From Paenalcaligenes hominis (lineage in GTDB: Bacteria; Pseudomonadota; Gammaproteobacteria; Burkholderiales; Burkholderiaceae_B), in assembly GCF_011927625.1 (NCBI RefSeq), contig NZ_JAATIZ010000005.1:1-64000 (forward strand): 64,000 nucleotides of DNA, in the 5' to 3' direction. The position numbers were made by a program, and so were the translations under genes. Below, piece by piece: positions 1 through 8,039 of this stretch (the stretch's first letter is position 1; the number at the start of each line of letters is the position of its first letter). The notes under the pieces were generated by a model. It ran no database searches. It saw only the letters and a list, made by a program, of their open reading frames with translations, and was not told the DNA's origin.

Positions 1-76
1 ATAACTATGTGGCGCATCCTCGTGAAAGGATGTTAGCTCACTCATTCCAAGCGCCCACACTTATCGGCTGTTAAAT

Positions 77-88
77 TGTTAAAGAGCA
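77..88 (-). promoter_or_regulatory. boxA rRNA antitermination site
   Basis: The minus strand reads TGCTCTTTAACA, which matches the bacterial rrn boxA consensus exactly as I know it. boxA RNA is bound by NusB-NusE (S10) and helps polymerase resist termination while it transcribes the untranslated rRNA operon. Confidence 0.88.
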
Positions 89-113
89 AAGAAATACGCC
101 CGAAGGTTTCTTT
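88..113 (-). promoter_or_regulatory. boxB-like hairpin before boxA
   Basis: A perfect 7-bp stem (88-94 with 107-113, AAAGAAA/TTTCTTT) with a 12-base loop sits directly upstream of boxA in the direction of transcription. The position matches the boxB hairpin of rrn antitermination leaders; the assignment rests on position and pairing only. Confidence 0.55.
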
Positions 114-167
114 CTAGGCCGCTACGCTGACAAACGTGTTAACGTTGCAGTAAGTAGCGAAAGATGA

Positions 168-196
168 ATTATGAAGTGTTTTTTAAAACCTGTCAA
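168..196 (-). promoter_or_regulatory. rRNA operon promoter, most downstream copy
   Basis: On the minus strand a -35 TTGACA (191-196) and a -10 CATAAT (168-173) are separated by exactly 17 bases. This is a near-consensus sigma-70 promoter. It points at the boxA leader, with a transcription start expected near 161. AT-rich sequence upstream could act as an UP element. Confidence 0.85.
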
Positions 197-288
197 GCAT
201 TTTTTGCAAGACCTTCATTTCACCGCTTAAATCAAAACACTTGGCAAAGCACTTCAATTTAAGCCCTGACTAAGCAGGTAAGCTTTAA

Positions 289-318
289 ATCATAACTTGA
301 AAAAATTATTTTTGCAAG
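289..318 (-). promoter_or_regulatory. Second tandem rRNA promoter
   Basis: Minus-strand -35 TTGCAA (313-318) and -10 TATGAT (289-294) with an 18-base AT-rich spacer. It faces the same way as the promoter at 168-196 and lies about 120 bases upstream of it. Confidence 0.6.
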
Positions 319-358
319 CTTTTCTTTTTTTCTGCCCTGCGGGCTAGGAAAGAAAAGA

Positions 359-387
359 ATTATGACTTGTTTTTTATTTGGCGTCAA
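359..387 (-). promoter_or_regulatory. Third tandem rRNA promoter
   Basis: Minus-strand -35 TTGACG (382-387) and -10 CATAAT (359-364) with a 17-base spacer. The spacer and -10 region resemble those of the promoter at 168-196 (shared AAAAAACA run and TCATAATTC), so the two may descend from a duplication. Confidence 0.7.
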
Positions 388-450
388 GTGGTTTTTAACA
401 CCGACTTGTTTTTGCTGCGCTTTATAAGCCGCGATCGCCAAAGAAATGAA

Positions 451-479
451 ACTATAGCAAGACTAAAGTAAAAGTGCAA
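451..479 (-). promoter_or_regulatory. Fourth, most distal rRNA promoter
   Basis: Minus-strand -35 TTGCAC (474-479) and -10 TATAGT (451-456) with a 17-base spacer, facing the rRNA leader. Only the sequence match supports it. Between here and the RNase G start at 673 I see no other clear feature and no convincing rightward promoter. Confidence 0.6.
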
Positions 480-672
480 GCCCTATTTTAAAATTAATCC
501 ATATAGCGCTTTACCAAGTCACCACATTGAACGCAGCTAGCGTGGTTAAGAGATCTATTCTTTTTATTTGTGCTGCTCGTTAGTGCTGCCCTGAACCTTT
601 AGGCTTTTCGCCTTATCTCAGTAAAATGCCGTAAGCTATGTGTTTCCTCCCCCTCTCTATATAAGTGCACTT

Positions 673-2133
673 ATGTCTGAAGATATTCTAATTAATGTAA
701 CCCCTTTTGAAACTCGCGTTGCGTTGGTCGAACAAGGGCAAGTTCAAGAGCTTCATATAGAACGCAGTATTCAACGTGGCTATGTCGGTAATATCTATTT
801 AGGCAAAGTCGTACGCGTACTGCCTGGCATGCAAAGCGCGTTTATAGAGATCGGGCTAGAACGCGCTGCGTTTATTCATGTGGCTGATTTACGGCAAAAC
901 CGTAAAGAACGACTTGAAGGTTCACCTACCACACCCATAGAAAAGCTCTTATTTGAGGGGCAGTCATTAATTGTGCAGGTAACTAAAGACCCGATTGGTA
1001 CTAAAGGGGCGCGCCTATCAACTCAAATTAGTATTGCTGGGCGCATGCTGGTTTACCTACCTTACGATCCGCATATAGGGGTGTCACAAAAAATAGACGA
1101 GGAAGAACGCCGTCAAGAACTTAAAGAGCGCGTACAAGAACTCGCGGCTAATCAAGACGGAGGGTTTATTGTGCGTACGCAAGCAGAAATGGCCACCGAT
1201 GATGAGCTGATTGCCGACAGTCTTTATTTGAGAAAACTGTGGGGGATTTTATTACAACGCCTTAAAACGCATGGCGCTCCTTCTACCTTATATACCGAGC
1301 TGCATTTACACCAACGTATCTTGCGCGACGTGGCGTCGCCCCATACAGATAAAATCATTGTGGATTCCCGGATGGTATTTCAACAAATGCAGGAGTGGGC
1401 CGAGGTATATACACCCGCCTTGGTTGAGCGCATTCATCATCATAGTGGTAGCCGCCCCCTCTTTGATACAGTACGTGCCGAGGAAGAAATTCAGCGCGCA
1501 TTAGCTCGACGTGTAGAACTTAAATCCGGCGGCTACTTAATTATTGACCAAACCGAAGCGCTGACTACGGTCGATGTCAATACAGGCGGCTATGTAGGCG
1601 GCAAAAACTTTGGCGATACCATTTTTAAAACTAACCTAGAAGCCAGCGTAGCTATAGCTCGGCAATTACGTCTACGCAATTTGGGCGGGATTATTATTCT
1701 TGATTTTATTGATATGGATAACCTAGAGCACCGCGAGTCCGTATTAAAAGAACTCCGCAGTGCGTTAGCCAAGGATCGCACCCGGATCACCATTAGTGGC
1801 TTTAGTCAGCTAGGTTTAGTAGAAATGACACGTAAACGCACACGGGACTCTCTTAATAACCAGCTCTGTGAACCCTGCCCTACTTGTCAATCAAGAGGCT
1901 CTGTATTAACGGCTCGCAGCGTGTGCTATGAAATTTTACGTGAAGTCCTACGCGAATCACGTCAATTTAATCCACGCGAGTTTCGAATCCTCGCGTCCCA
2001 AGACGTGGTGGATTTATTTTTAGAAGAAGAAAGTCAACATCTAGCACAAACCGGTGATTTTATTGGTAAGCCCATTTCACTAGAGGTTGACAGTCATTAC
2101 TCGCAAGAACAATACGATATTATTTTGTTTTAG
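673..2133 (+). CDS. rng: Ribonuclease G
   Basis: RNase G is a single-strand endoribonuclease of the RNase E/G family that trims the 5' end of 16S rRNA and cleaves some mRNAs. The 486-residue protein has an S1 RNA-binding domain (about 38-120) and a DNase I-like catalytic region with the metal-binding aspartates D301 (in TVDVNTGG) and D344 (in ILDFIDMD). A Zn-link CPxC motif is at 402-405. It lacks the long C-terminal degradosome scaffold of RNase E, which favours rng over rne. The ATG at 673 is preferred to an in-frame GTG at 640 because the family begins at MSEDILINVT. It diverges from the rRNA operon whose product it processes, and its last 14 bases overlap the 3' end of the convergent lipoprotein gene. 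Confidence 0.95.
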   Translation: MSEDILINVTPFETRVALVEQGQVQELHIERSIQRGYVGNIYLGKVVRVLPGMQSAFIEIGLERAAFIHVADLRQNRKERLEGSPTTPIEKLLFEGQSLIVQVTKDPIGTKGARLSTQISIAGRMLVYLPYDPHIGVSQKIDEEERRQELKERVQELAANQDGGFIVRTQAEMATDDELIADSLYLRKLWGILLQRLKTHGAPSTLYTELHLHQRILRDVASPHTDKIIVDSRMVFQQMQEWAEVYTPALVERIHHHSGSRPLFDTVRAEEEIQRALARRVELKSGGYLIIDQTEALTTVDVNTGGYVGGKNFGDTIFKTNLEASVAIARQLRLRNLGGIIILDFIDMDNLEHRESVLKELRSALAKDRTRITISGFSQLGLVEMTRKRTRDSLNNQLCEPCPTCQSRGSVLTARSVCYEILREVLRESRQFNPREFRILASQDVVDLFLEEESQHLAQTGDFIGKPISLEVDSHYSQEQYDIILF

Positions 2134-2548
2134 GTGACGCGGCTGGGCATAGCTCAGGTTTTGCTAAGGCTTGCAAAAAGGCATCAACCAAAAAAGCTTG
2201 GCGGTTGTAATAGGTATACCCTTTTACTTGTAGCTTGCCATTCGCAAAATAGGTGAGATCCAACAACGCTTGCTCGCTAGGGTCTGTTTGGTCCGCTAAG
2301 CCATAATACACCGTTGCATAGTGCACCTCGTTAGGTTGCAAGCTAAAGTTAAAATCAACCGCGCACTGAGCTCGATGCTGATAAAGACGACTTTGAACCT
2401 GGGGTAAGGTCAGATCCGCAAACACTTTAGTGGTGCGTAAATTAGTTTCCGCCCGTATGGTTTCGGCCTCTAGGGAAATCTCTTGGGTGCTAGCGCACCC
2501 TGCAAGCCATATCGCCAGGCCTGCTCCTAGTAAAATTCGTGTGCTCAT
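2120..2548 (-). CDS. Small putative lipoprotein of unknown function
   Basis: A 142-residue protein with a clear type II signal peptide: a hydrophobic stretch and the lipobox LAGC with the lipidated cysteine at residue 18, followed by a charged, helix-prone region. The residue after the cysteine is Ala, so outer-membrane sorting is likely by the usual Lol rule. I recognise no domain. Its ATG overlaps the msbA stop by four bases (ATGA), so it is translationally coupled to the lipid A flippase, and an envelope role is a reasonable inference. At its 3' end it overlaps rng on the opposite strand. Confidence 0.75.
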   Translation of the reverse strand: MSTRILLGAGLAIWLAGCASTQEISLEAETIRAETNLRTTKVFADLTLPQVQSRLYQHRAQCAVDFNFSLQPNEVHYATVYYGLADQTDPSEQALLDLTYFANGKLQVKGYTYYNRQAFLVDAFLQALAKPELCPAASPKTK

Positions 2549-4344
2549 GCTTTTCCTTCAGTTAAGTCAAATTGCATTTCATACAAACTGGCATAGATGC
2601 CTCCTAAAGCGACTAGCTCGTTGTGTGTGCCAGACTCTAGAATTTGCCCTTCATCTAAAACAATAATACGGTCTGCTTTTTGCACAGTGGAAAGACGATG
2701 GGCAATAACTAGGGTGCTGCGATTTGTCATCAAGCGTTCGAGTGACTGTTGAACTTGACGTTCCGACTCATTATCTAAGGCTGAGGTAGCTTCGTCTAAT
2801 ACCAAAATCGGGGCATTTTTAATTAACGCACGTGCAATGGCAAGACGTTGGCGCTGGCCGCCAGATAAGTGACCGGCATTCTCACCGACTTGCGTATCGA
2901 GTCCCGCAGGAAGTGAATGCACAAACTGAGTGAGATTCGCGGCATCAAGGGCTTGCCAAATTTGCTCCTCGGTGACTTCCTCAAACGCCCCATAGGCCAC
3001 ATTTTCGCGGATAGTGCCTTCGAACAGCACAACGTCTTGACTCACAAATGATTGAAATTGGCGCAATGAAGCCAGGCTTAATTCACTGGTGGGAATGTCA
3101 TCAATGAAGAGCTCTCCCGCCGTCGGGATCACAAAACGAGGCAGCATGTTAGCGAGCGTCGTTTTACCACTCCCTGAGCGGCCGACTAAGGCCACTGTTT
3201 GCCCAGGCTCAATGGTAAATGACACATTATTAATGGTTAACCGATCTTGGCTTGGGTAACGATGACTGATGCCACGGAATTCAATTTTTCCAGTAATGGG
3301 AGCGGTTAAGGTGCGCGTACCTTGGTCTAGCTCTGGCTCCTCGTCTACTAAAGCAAACACACTTTCCGCAGCAGTGAGCATTTTTTGTACTGTGCCAGCC
3401 ATATTGGCTAGGCGACGGATCGGATCAAACAATTGCACCAAGGCAGCCATAAACGCAGCAAAGCCACCCACTGTTAAACCTTTGGTGCTGGCTTGATATA
3501 ACGCTACCGTAATAACCGCCGCTACGGCAATAGAGATAAAAAACTGCGTAATGGGGGAAAGGGCTGCACTGGCACTGGCGGCACGCATTGCAAAACGTCG
3601 AATCCGCCCGTTCACATAATGAAAACGCTCTGTTTCGCGTCGATAGCCGTTAAAAAGTTTCACTACGCGCTGACCATCGATACTTTCGCCTACAACGCGT
3701 GTGAGCTCAGCATTCATGTCTAAGGCGCCACGATTAATAGTCCGTAAGCGTTTAGAAATGATACGCGCTGTAGCGTACGCCAAGGGCAGCATAACAAAAA
3801 CAATAAGCGTTAATTGCCAAGACATATAAAGCAATACGGCGATCAGCGCTACAACGGTCAGAATTTCCCGTACTAAAACCGTAATGACTTCGGTGGCAAC
3901 GTTCGTTAAGGTACCTGCATCAATAGTAAAACGATTTAATAATCGCCCCGTATCACCCTCTTTGAACTTGCTGTCGGGCAGCTGTAAAAGGCGCTCAAAC
4001 ATCTCGGCACGTAAATTGCGCAACATATTATTAGCGACCAAGGCAAGCAAGTAATTACTCGCATAAGCCGCCATACCGCGTATGAGCATGATGCCCACCA
4101 CAGAGAGAGGAATTAGCCAAATGTAATACGGTTTGGCTCCGGTGAAACCATCGTCTAGCAAAGGCTTCATAATCACCGCTAAAATGGGCTTGGTTGCCGA
4201 TACCACGCTAACGAGAATAACGGCAAAAAGAGTAATTTTCCAATACGGACGCAATCGACCATAGATACGGCGCCAAATATCGGCTTCCACATTAAAATTG
4301 CTTTTTAGTGTGCTGGTCTTAGAACTAGTCAACAGAAGTCTCAC
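2545..4344 (-). CDS. msbA: Lipid A export ATP-binding/permease protein MsbA
   Basis: MsbA flips core-lipid A from the cytoplasmic to the periplasmic face of the inner membrane. The 599-residue half-transporter has an N-terminal six-helix membrane domain (about 35-325) and a C-terminal ATPase domain. That domain carries Walker A GRSGSGKT (388-395), signature LSGGQ (493-497) and a Walker B ending in DEATSALD near 518. Length and order fit MsbA. The start used is a GTG at 4344 without a strong Shine-Dalgarno; the family is variable here, so the true start could be slightly internal. It diverges from the glycosyltransferase at 4422 and is coupled to the downstream lipoprotein gene. Confidence 0.9.
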   Translation of the reverse strand: MRLLLTSSKTSTLKSNFNVEADIWRRIYGRLRPYWKITLFAVILVSVVSATKPILAVIMKPLLDDGFTGAKPYYIWLIPLSVVGIMLIRGMAAYASNYLLALVANNMLRNLRAEMFERLLQLPDSKFKEGDTGRLLNRFTIDAGTLTNVATEVITVLVREILTVVALIAVLLYMSWQLTLIVFVMLPLAYATARIISKRLRTINRGALDMNAELTRVVGESIDGQRVVKLFNGYRRETERFHYVNGRIRRFAMRAASASAALSPITQFFISIAVAAVITVALYQASTKGLTVGGFAAFMAALVQLFDPIRRLANMAGTVQKMLTAAESVFALVDEEPELDQGTRTLTAPITGKIEFRGISHRYPSQDRLTINNVSFTIEPGQTVALVGRSGSGKTTLANMLPRFVIPTAGELFIDDIPTSELSLASLRQFQSFVSQDVVLFEGTIRENVAYGAFEEVTEEQIWQALDAANLTQFVHSLPAGLDTQVGENAGHLSGGQRQRLAIARALIKNAPILVLDEATSALDNESERQVQQSLERLMTNRSTLVIAHRLSTVQKADRIIVLDEGQILESGTHNELVALGGIYASLYEMQFDLTEGKA

Positions 4345-4421
4345 TTTAATACTCGAGGATATGCGTATTCTAACGCTTAAGCCTCTCTGCTCCTAGCTAG
4401 ATCATCCATTAGGTTTGTTTT

Positions 4422-5369
4422 ATGAGTTCTTCCCCTATTTTGTATTTACGTTTACCGAACTGGCTGGGTGACGTATGTATGACACTGCCTGTACTTGAGG
4501 CATTTTTAGCGCGCAACTATCAGGTCATTGTTTGCGCTAGGCCTTGGGCTAAACCGTTATTATCTGGGTATGCGTTAACCGACTTTGTTCCCATGACAGG
4601 AAAACTCAAAACTGATGCCTCAGCCTTACGACATCATAAAAAAGACCACGGCCATGGCGAAGCAGTAGGACTTAGCCTGCCCGATTCGTTGTCAAGTGCG
4701 TTAATTTTCAAATGGGCGGGTGTGCCCTGTGCGGGCTATAAAGACGATGGTCGTAGCTGGCTCTTAACCTGGCCAATTGCAAAGTCTACTGCACGCTTGC
4801 ATGCGGTAGAATCTTGGTATTATCTTGCGCACCGCGCTGCCGAATACTGGCAACATTCTATTGCACCTACGCCCATTAAAAGCTTACATTTAGCTGGCGT
4901 TCCTTCGGCAAATCCTGCTAAATTTGGGTTGGACCCCACCCAAAGGAATGTACTCATTGCCCCTACTGCCATAGGGTTACATAAAGGACGCATCAAGGTG
5001 TGGCCTCATTTTGAAGAGCTAACTCAGCAGCTGCAAGCGCATTCAGTTAACGTAATTATGTGTCCGCCTCCTAATGAAATTGACCAGGCTTTGCAGAATG
5101 CCCCCTCGGCAATGCGTTTAGAGCCTTTACCTCTGCTTGAGTTTGCCCAACTTTGCAAGAGCGTGGATTGGGTGGTGTGTAACGATTCTGGTGTGTCGCA
5201 TTTGGCGGCAGCCGTAGGCAGTACCCAGCTCACCTTAATTGGCGTCACAGACCCAGCTCATACAGGACCTTGGTCTGATCAAGCAACGTGTCTTGGCTCC
5301 CTTAATCATTGGCCTACGGTTCAAACGGTACTGACTCCTTTAATCGAATCAATGACCTTAAAAAAATAA
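4422..5369 (+). CDS. Glycosyltransferase family 9 (heptosyltransferase-like)
   Basis: A 315-residue GT9-type protein. The N-terminus (LRLPNWLGDVCMTLPVL) is the ADP-heptose:LPS heptosyltransferase signature, and the C-terminal half has the nucleotide-sugar binding pattern CNDSGVSHLAAAVG followed by GVTDPAHTGPW. Such enzymes add heptose or related sugars to the lipopolysaccharide inner core at the cytoplasmic face. It is shorter than typical WaaF/WaaC (about 320-350), so I do not assign a specific acceptor. It stands head to head with msbA and is followed nine bases later by the YdcF-type gene, probably in one transcript. Confidence 0.85.
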   Translation: MSSSPILYLRLPNWLGDVCMTLPVLEAFLARNYQVIVCARPWAKPLLSGYALTDFVPMTGKLKTDASALRHHKKDHGHGEAVGLSLPDSLSSALIFKWAGVPCAGYKDDGRSWLLTWPIAKSTARLHAVESWYYLAHRAAEYWQHSIAPTPIKSLHLAGVPSANPAKFGLDPTQRNVLIAPTAIGLHKGRIKVWPHFEELTQQLQAHSVNVIMCPPPNEIDQALQNAPSAMRLEPLPLLEFAQLCKSVDWVVCNDSGVSHLAAAVGSTQLTLIGVTDPAHTGPWSDQATCLGSLNHWPTVQTVLTPLIESMTLKK

Positions 5370-5378
5370 ATTTTATTT

Positions 5379-6143
5379 ATGAGTATTGCTCAATATCTGG
5401 CTCAGTTAATTATTCCCAGCAACCTCATGGTGGCACTACTGCTTATTGCTACGGTGCTTTGGATAATCAAACAGCGACGAATTGCTTTATTTATTGCCTT
5501 AGCTGGCAGCGGTTGGGCGCTATTTTGGTCCTTGCCGGTATCATCTATGTGGTTAGGCGGTCACTTAGAAAACCGCTATGAGTACGTTCAGGCAGAGCAA
5601 ATGCCGAACGCTCAAGCTATTGTGGTGCTAGGGGGGCACACTGCCAACAATCGAGCTAACTGGTTTGAGGCGTTTGACCCAAGTACAGCGAGAAGTCGCA
5701 TTCAGCGCGGAGCTAAGCTATTTGATGCCCAACGGGCGCCCTTAATATTGGTCTCGGGGGCTGCATTAGATGGCGGTACAAGCGAAGCCCAAGTGATGGC
5801 GCGCTATTTACGTCAACATGGAATCAATGACGACCATATCTTGATCGAAGAACGCAGCTACACCACCAAAGAAAATGCGCTATTTAGCGCAGAGCTGCTG
5901 CACAAATTACAATTAAACCAAATTTTATTAGTGACTTCGGCATTGCATATGCCACGCTCTGTCGCCGCCTTTGAAAAAGAAGGGCTTGAAGTCATTGCGG
6001 CCCCCGTAGCTCCACAGATTACGCCCCCAAAAAACGATTTAGGACGTTTATGGAAACCCAGCTTACAAGCCATGAACGCGAGCCGGTCTATTATTAAAGA
6101 GTATGCAGGCTTGTTGGTGTATTGGGTACGAAGTTGGATCTAA
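5379..6143 (+). CDS. YdcF/ElyC family membrane protein (DUF218)
   Basis: A 254-residue protein with two N-terminal hydrophobic segments (about 13-30 and 37-55) followed by a DUF218 domain. The domain shows AIVVLGGHTANN, LILVSGAAL, ERSYTTKENA and LLVTSALHMPRS, the usual order in the SanA/ElyC/YdcF family. ElyC influences envelope integrity and peptidoglycan precursor use in E. coli; the biochemical activity is unsettled. It follows the GT9 gene by nine bases and converges on the GT2 gene with a nine-base gap and no obvious terminator hairpin. Confidence 0.82.
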   Translation: MSIAQYLAQLIIPSNLMVALLLIATVLWIIKQRRIALFIALAGSGWALFWSLPVSSMWLGGHLENRYEYVQAEQMPNAQAIVVLGGHTANNRANWFEAFDPSTARSRIQRGAKLFDAQRAPLILVSGAALDGGTSEAQVMARYLRQHGINDDHILIEERSYTTKENALFSAELLHKLQLNQILLVTSALHMPRSVAAFEKEGLEVIAAPVAPQITPPKNDLGRLWKPSLQAMNASRSIIKEYAGLLVYWVRSWI

Positions 6144-6152
6144 ACCTACGCT

Positions 6153-6926
6153 TTATTCACCTGGCGGCGGCTTAGGTTGCCAATTCGTTTTGCGGTTAAG
6201 CAACCACAGCTTACTGTAACGAAAAAAGCTGCCGGAGGCCGCTACCCCCGCCAAAATAAAACCTGCTCGACCATCTAAAAAACCTCGTCGTAGCACATAG
6301 ATTCGTATAAAGGTCCAGAACGCTTTCAGAGCTATGCCAGCAATAGGGATGTGTTTGCCTTTTTCATAAAGACTTAATGCAGCAGCCGTTGAATAAAAAT
6401 TGGTTTTTGTAATAAGGGTTTCTAAGCTGTCATAGGGATAATGCAGCAAGTGACCACGTAGTTCTGCAACGAGGCCTTCCACTACTACGCTTTCATGAAC
6501 GCGCACGTCCTTAAAACGCCCGGCATCCCGTTTAAACAAGCGTACTAAACGATCTGGCCACCATCCGCTGTGACGAATCCATCGGCCAGCAAAACAGGAT
6601 AAGCGCGCTACGCTATAAGCATTGGCTTGAGGGGCCCGCAATACGCTTTGTATTTCTGCGGCTAATGCCTCTGGCACTCGTTCATCGGCATCAATAGATA
6701 ACACCCACTCATGGGTGGCCAATGCGAGGGCACGATTTTTTTGTACACCAAAGCCAGGCCAGTCTGTCGTGTGGTGAACTTGCGCGCCATGTGCCGTAGC
6801 TAGCTCGCAGGTTTTATCGGTACTGCCCGAGTCCAACACAATGATTTCATCGGCAAATTGCACCGACTTTAGGCACGCTGCAATGTGCGCCTCTTCATTT
6901 TTGGTAATGATGATGACTGATAACAT
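6153..6926 (-). CDS. Glycosyltransferase family 2, WaaE/KdtX type
   Basis: A 257-residue GT-A fold enzyme. The start LSVIIITKNEEAHIAACL, the EIIVLDSGSTDKT segment and the DADERV metal-binding stretch are typical of the LPS core beta-glucosyltransferase family WaaE/KdtX/LgtF. The protein probably transfers a glucose onto inner-core heptose at the cytoplasmic membrane; acceptor specificity cannot be read. A C-terminal hydrophobic region (about 200-230) may be a membrane anchor. It follows the GT4 gene by 21 bases in the leftward group dnaE-GT4-GT2. Confidence 0.85.
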   Translation of the reverse strand: MLSVIIITKNEEAHIAACLKSVQFADEIIVLDSGSTDKTCELATAHGAQVHHTTDWPGFGVQKNRALALATHEWVLSIDADERVPEALAAEIQSVLRAPQANAYSVARLSCFAGRWIRHSGWWPDRLVRLFKRDAGRFKDVRVHESVVVEGLVAELRGHLLHYPYDSLETLITKTNFYSTAAALSLYEKGKHIPIAGIALKAFWTFIRIYVLRRGFLDGRAGFILAGVAASGSFFRYSKLWLLNRKTNWQPKPPPGE

Positions 6927-6947
6927 AGTGCGCTAACGCCACACCTT

Positions 6948-8039
6948 TTATAAAAGTTTGTACTGGCTGAGCCACTGTCGATAATGGCTTTCGGTGAGTT
7001 GCTGCTGGGTTGCCTGAGTAAAACGACCTGAGCCTACAATGTAGTCATAACCCGCTGCTGCCATTGATTGACGTAAAGCGGGGTCTTGAACTAAACGCTG
7101 TAATGCCTTACGTAATGCCACAATGTCATGCACCGGCACTAACATGCCACTTTTCCCTACCTCTATCATTTCAGGAATCGAACCAACCTGAGCGGCCACT
7201 ACGGCCACCTGAGCCGCGGCCTTGGCAAACACGATAGCACTGGCTTCGGTCGGTGCGGCTAATGCAAAAACATCCAGCTCACCCATAAAAGACACGATTG
7301 ATTCGGTTGGCGCTAGGCGATGCACCTGCTTGTGTACGTCTAGTTGTTCGGCAAACGACACTAAGGTATCGTCTGAATCTGTGTTATTTGCTATGACCAG
7401 ATGGAGCTGAGGCGACTCGCGCATCAAGGGCGCTAAGGCTTGAATAAGTTCTAGGGCCCCTTTTTCTTTGCCAGCAGCCACCATACTGCCCACCATTGTC
7501 GCCTCGTCAGCTACACCAAGGCGCTGGCGCAAGGAAGTTGTGTTGAGTGATGGTGTATCGACCGCCGGATAGACCACCTCGATACGCGAAGCAGTTACTC
7601 CTTTTTGGACTCGACTTTTTTTCACAAAGTGACTTAAGGCGATCACCCCATGTGCTAACCATCGATCTGTAAAGGCGGAATCTGACTGACCAAAATGCTG
7701 AGTACGTACGATGAGGGGGTGACGTGCAAGACGAGCAGCCAGCCCTACGGACAATGAATCGTGGTGGGTTTGGGTGTGAACCACGTCAAAATGCTGCGAT
7801 AGTAAAAGACGTTTTAATGGCAATACGGTACGTAAAACACCCCAGCCTGAGCCCATGTGCAATGGATGAACATGGAATCCGTCTTGTTCAAGACGTTGTT
7901 TTAATGGCGCCTTGGGCTGGCATAAGGCCTCGACGTGGTGACCTTGCGCACGCATCGCTTGCATCAGGTTATGCGTGTAGCGTTCAGGCTCACCCTCATC
8001 CAAACTTGCATTCGCATAAAGTATCCGTAACGGGTTCAT
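6948..8039 (-). CDS. Glycosyltransferase family 4
   Basis: A 363-residue GT-B fold enzyme with an N-terminal GT4 domain (ILYANASLDEGEPERYTHNL) and a C-terminal glycosyltransferase-1 domain. The latter has the donor-binding pattern near AAPTEASAIVFAKAAA and GSIPEMIEVGKSGMLVP. It probably acts on lipopolysaccharide or another surface glycan. The ATG at 8039 is chosen because its first base is the last base of the dnaE stop (TAATG), a coupled arrangement, and because the upstream in-frame extension lies inside dnaE. Confidence 0.83.
   Translation of the reverse strand: MNPLRILYANASLDEGEPERYTHNLMQAMRAQGHHVEALCQPKAPLKQRLEQDGFHVHPLHMGSGWGVLRTVLPLKRLLLSQHFDVVHTQTHHDSLSVGLAARLARHPLIVRTQHFGQSDSAFTDRWLAHGVIALSHFVKKSRVQKGVTASRIEVVYPAVDTPSLNTTSLRQRLGVADEATMVGSMVAAGKEKGALELIQALAPLMRESPQLHLVIANNTDSDDTLVSFAEQLDVHKQVHRLAPTESIVSFMGELDVFALAAPTEASAIVFAKAAAQVAVVAAQVGSIPEMIEVGKSGMLVPVHDIVALRKALQRLVQDPALRQSMAAAGYDYIVGSGRFTQATQQQLTESHYRQWLSQYKLL

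Larger units (their letters stand above)
1..161 (-). other. Leader of a leftward rRNA operon (16S gene outside the window)
   Basis: Read on the minus strand, this is a typical betaproteobacterial 16S rRNA leader: a boxB-like hairpin, then boxA, then a conserved stretch ending in a short hairpin. The conserved block around 40-76 (minus-strand GCCGATAAGTGTGGGCG) resembles what I know of Bordetella/Achromobacter rRNA leaders. A 6-bp stem (15-20 with 27-32) lies close to where the mature 16S end is expected. No part of the mature 16S can be recognised, so the gene itself is inferred to start just left of base 1. Confidence 0.8.

Noticed and set aside
259-441. A 60-residue open frame in the rRNA promoter region
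   Set aside because: Low-complexity Lys/Phe-rich sequence overlapping three clear promoters, with no ribosome-binding site or recognisable domain.
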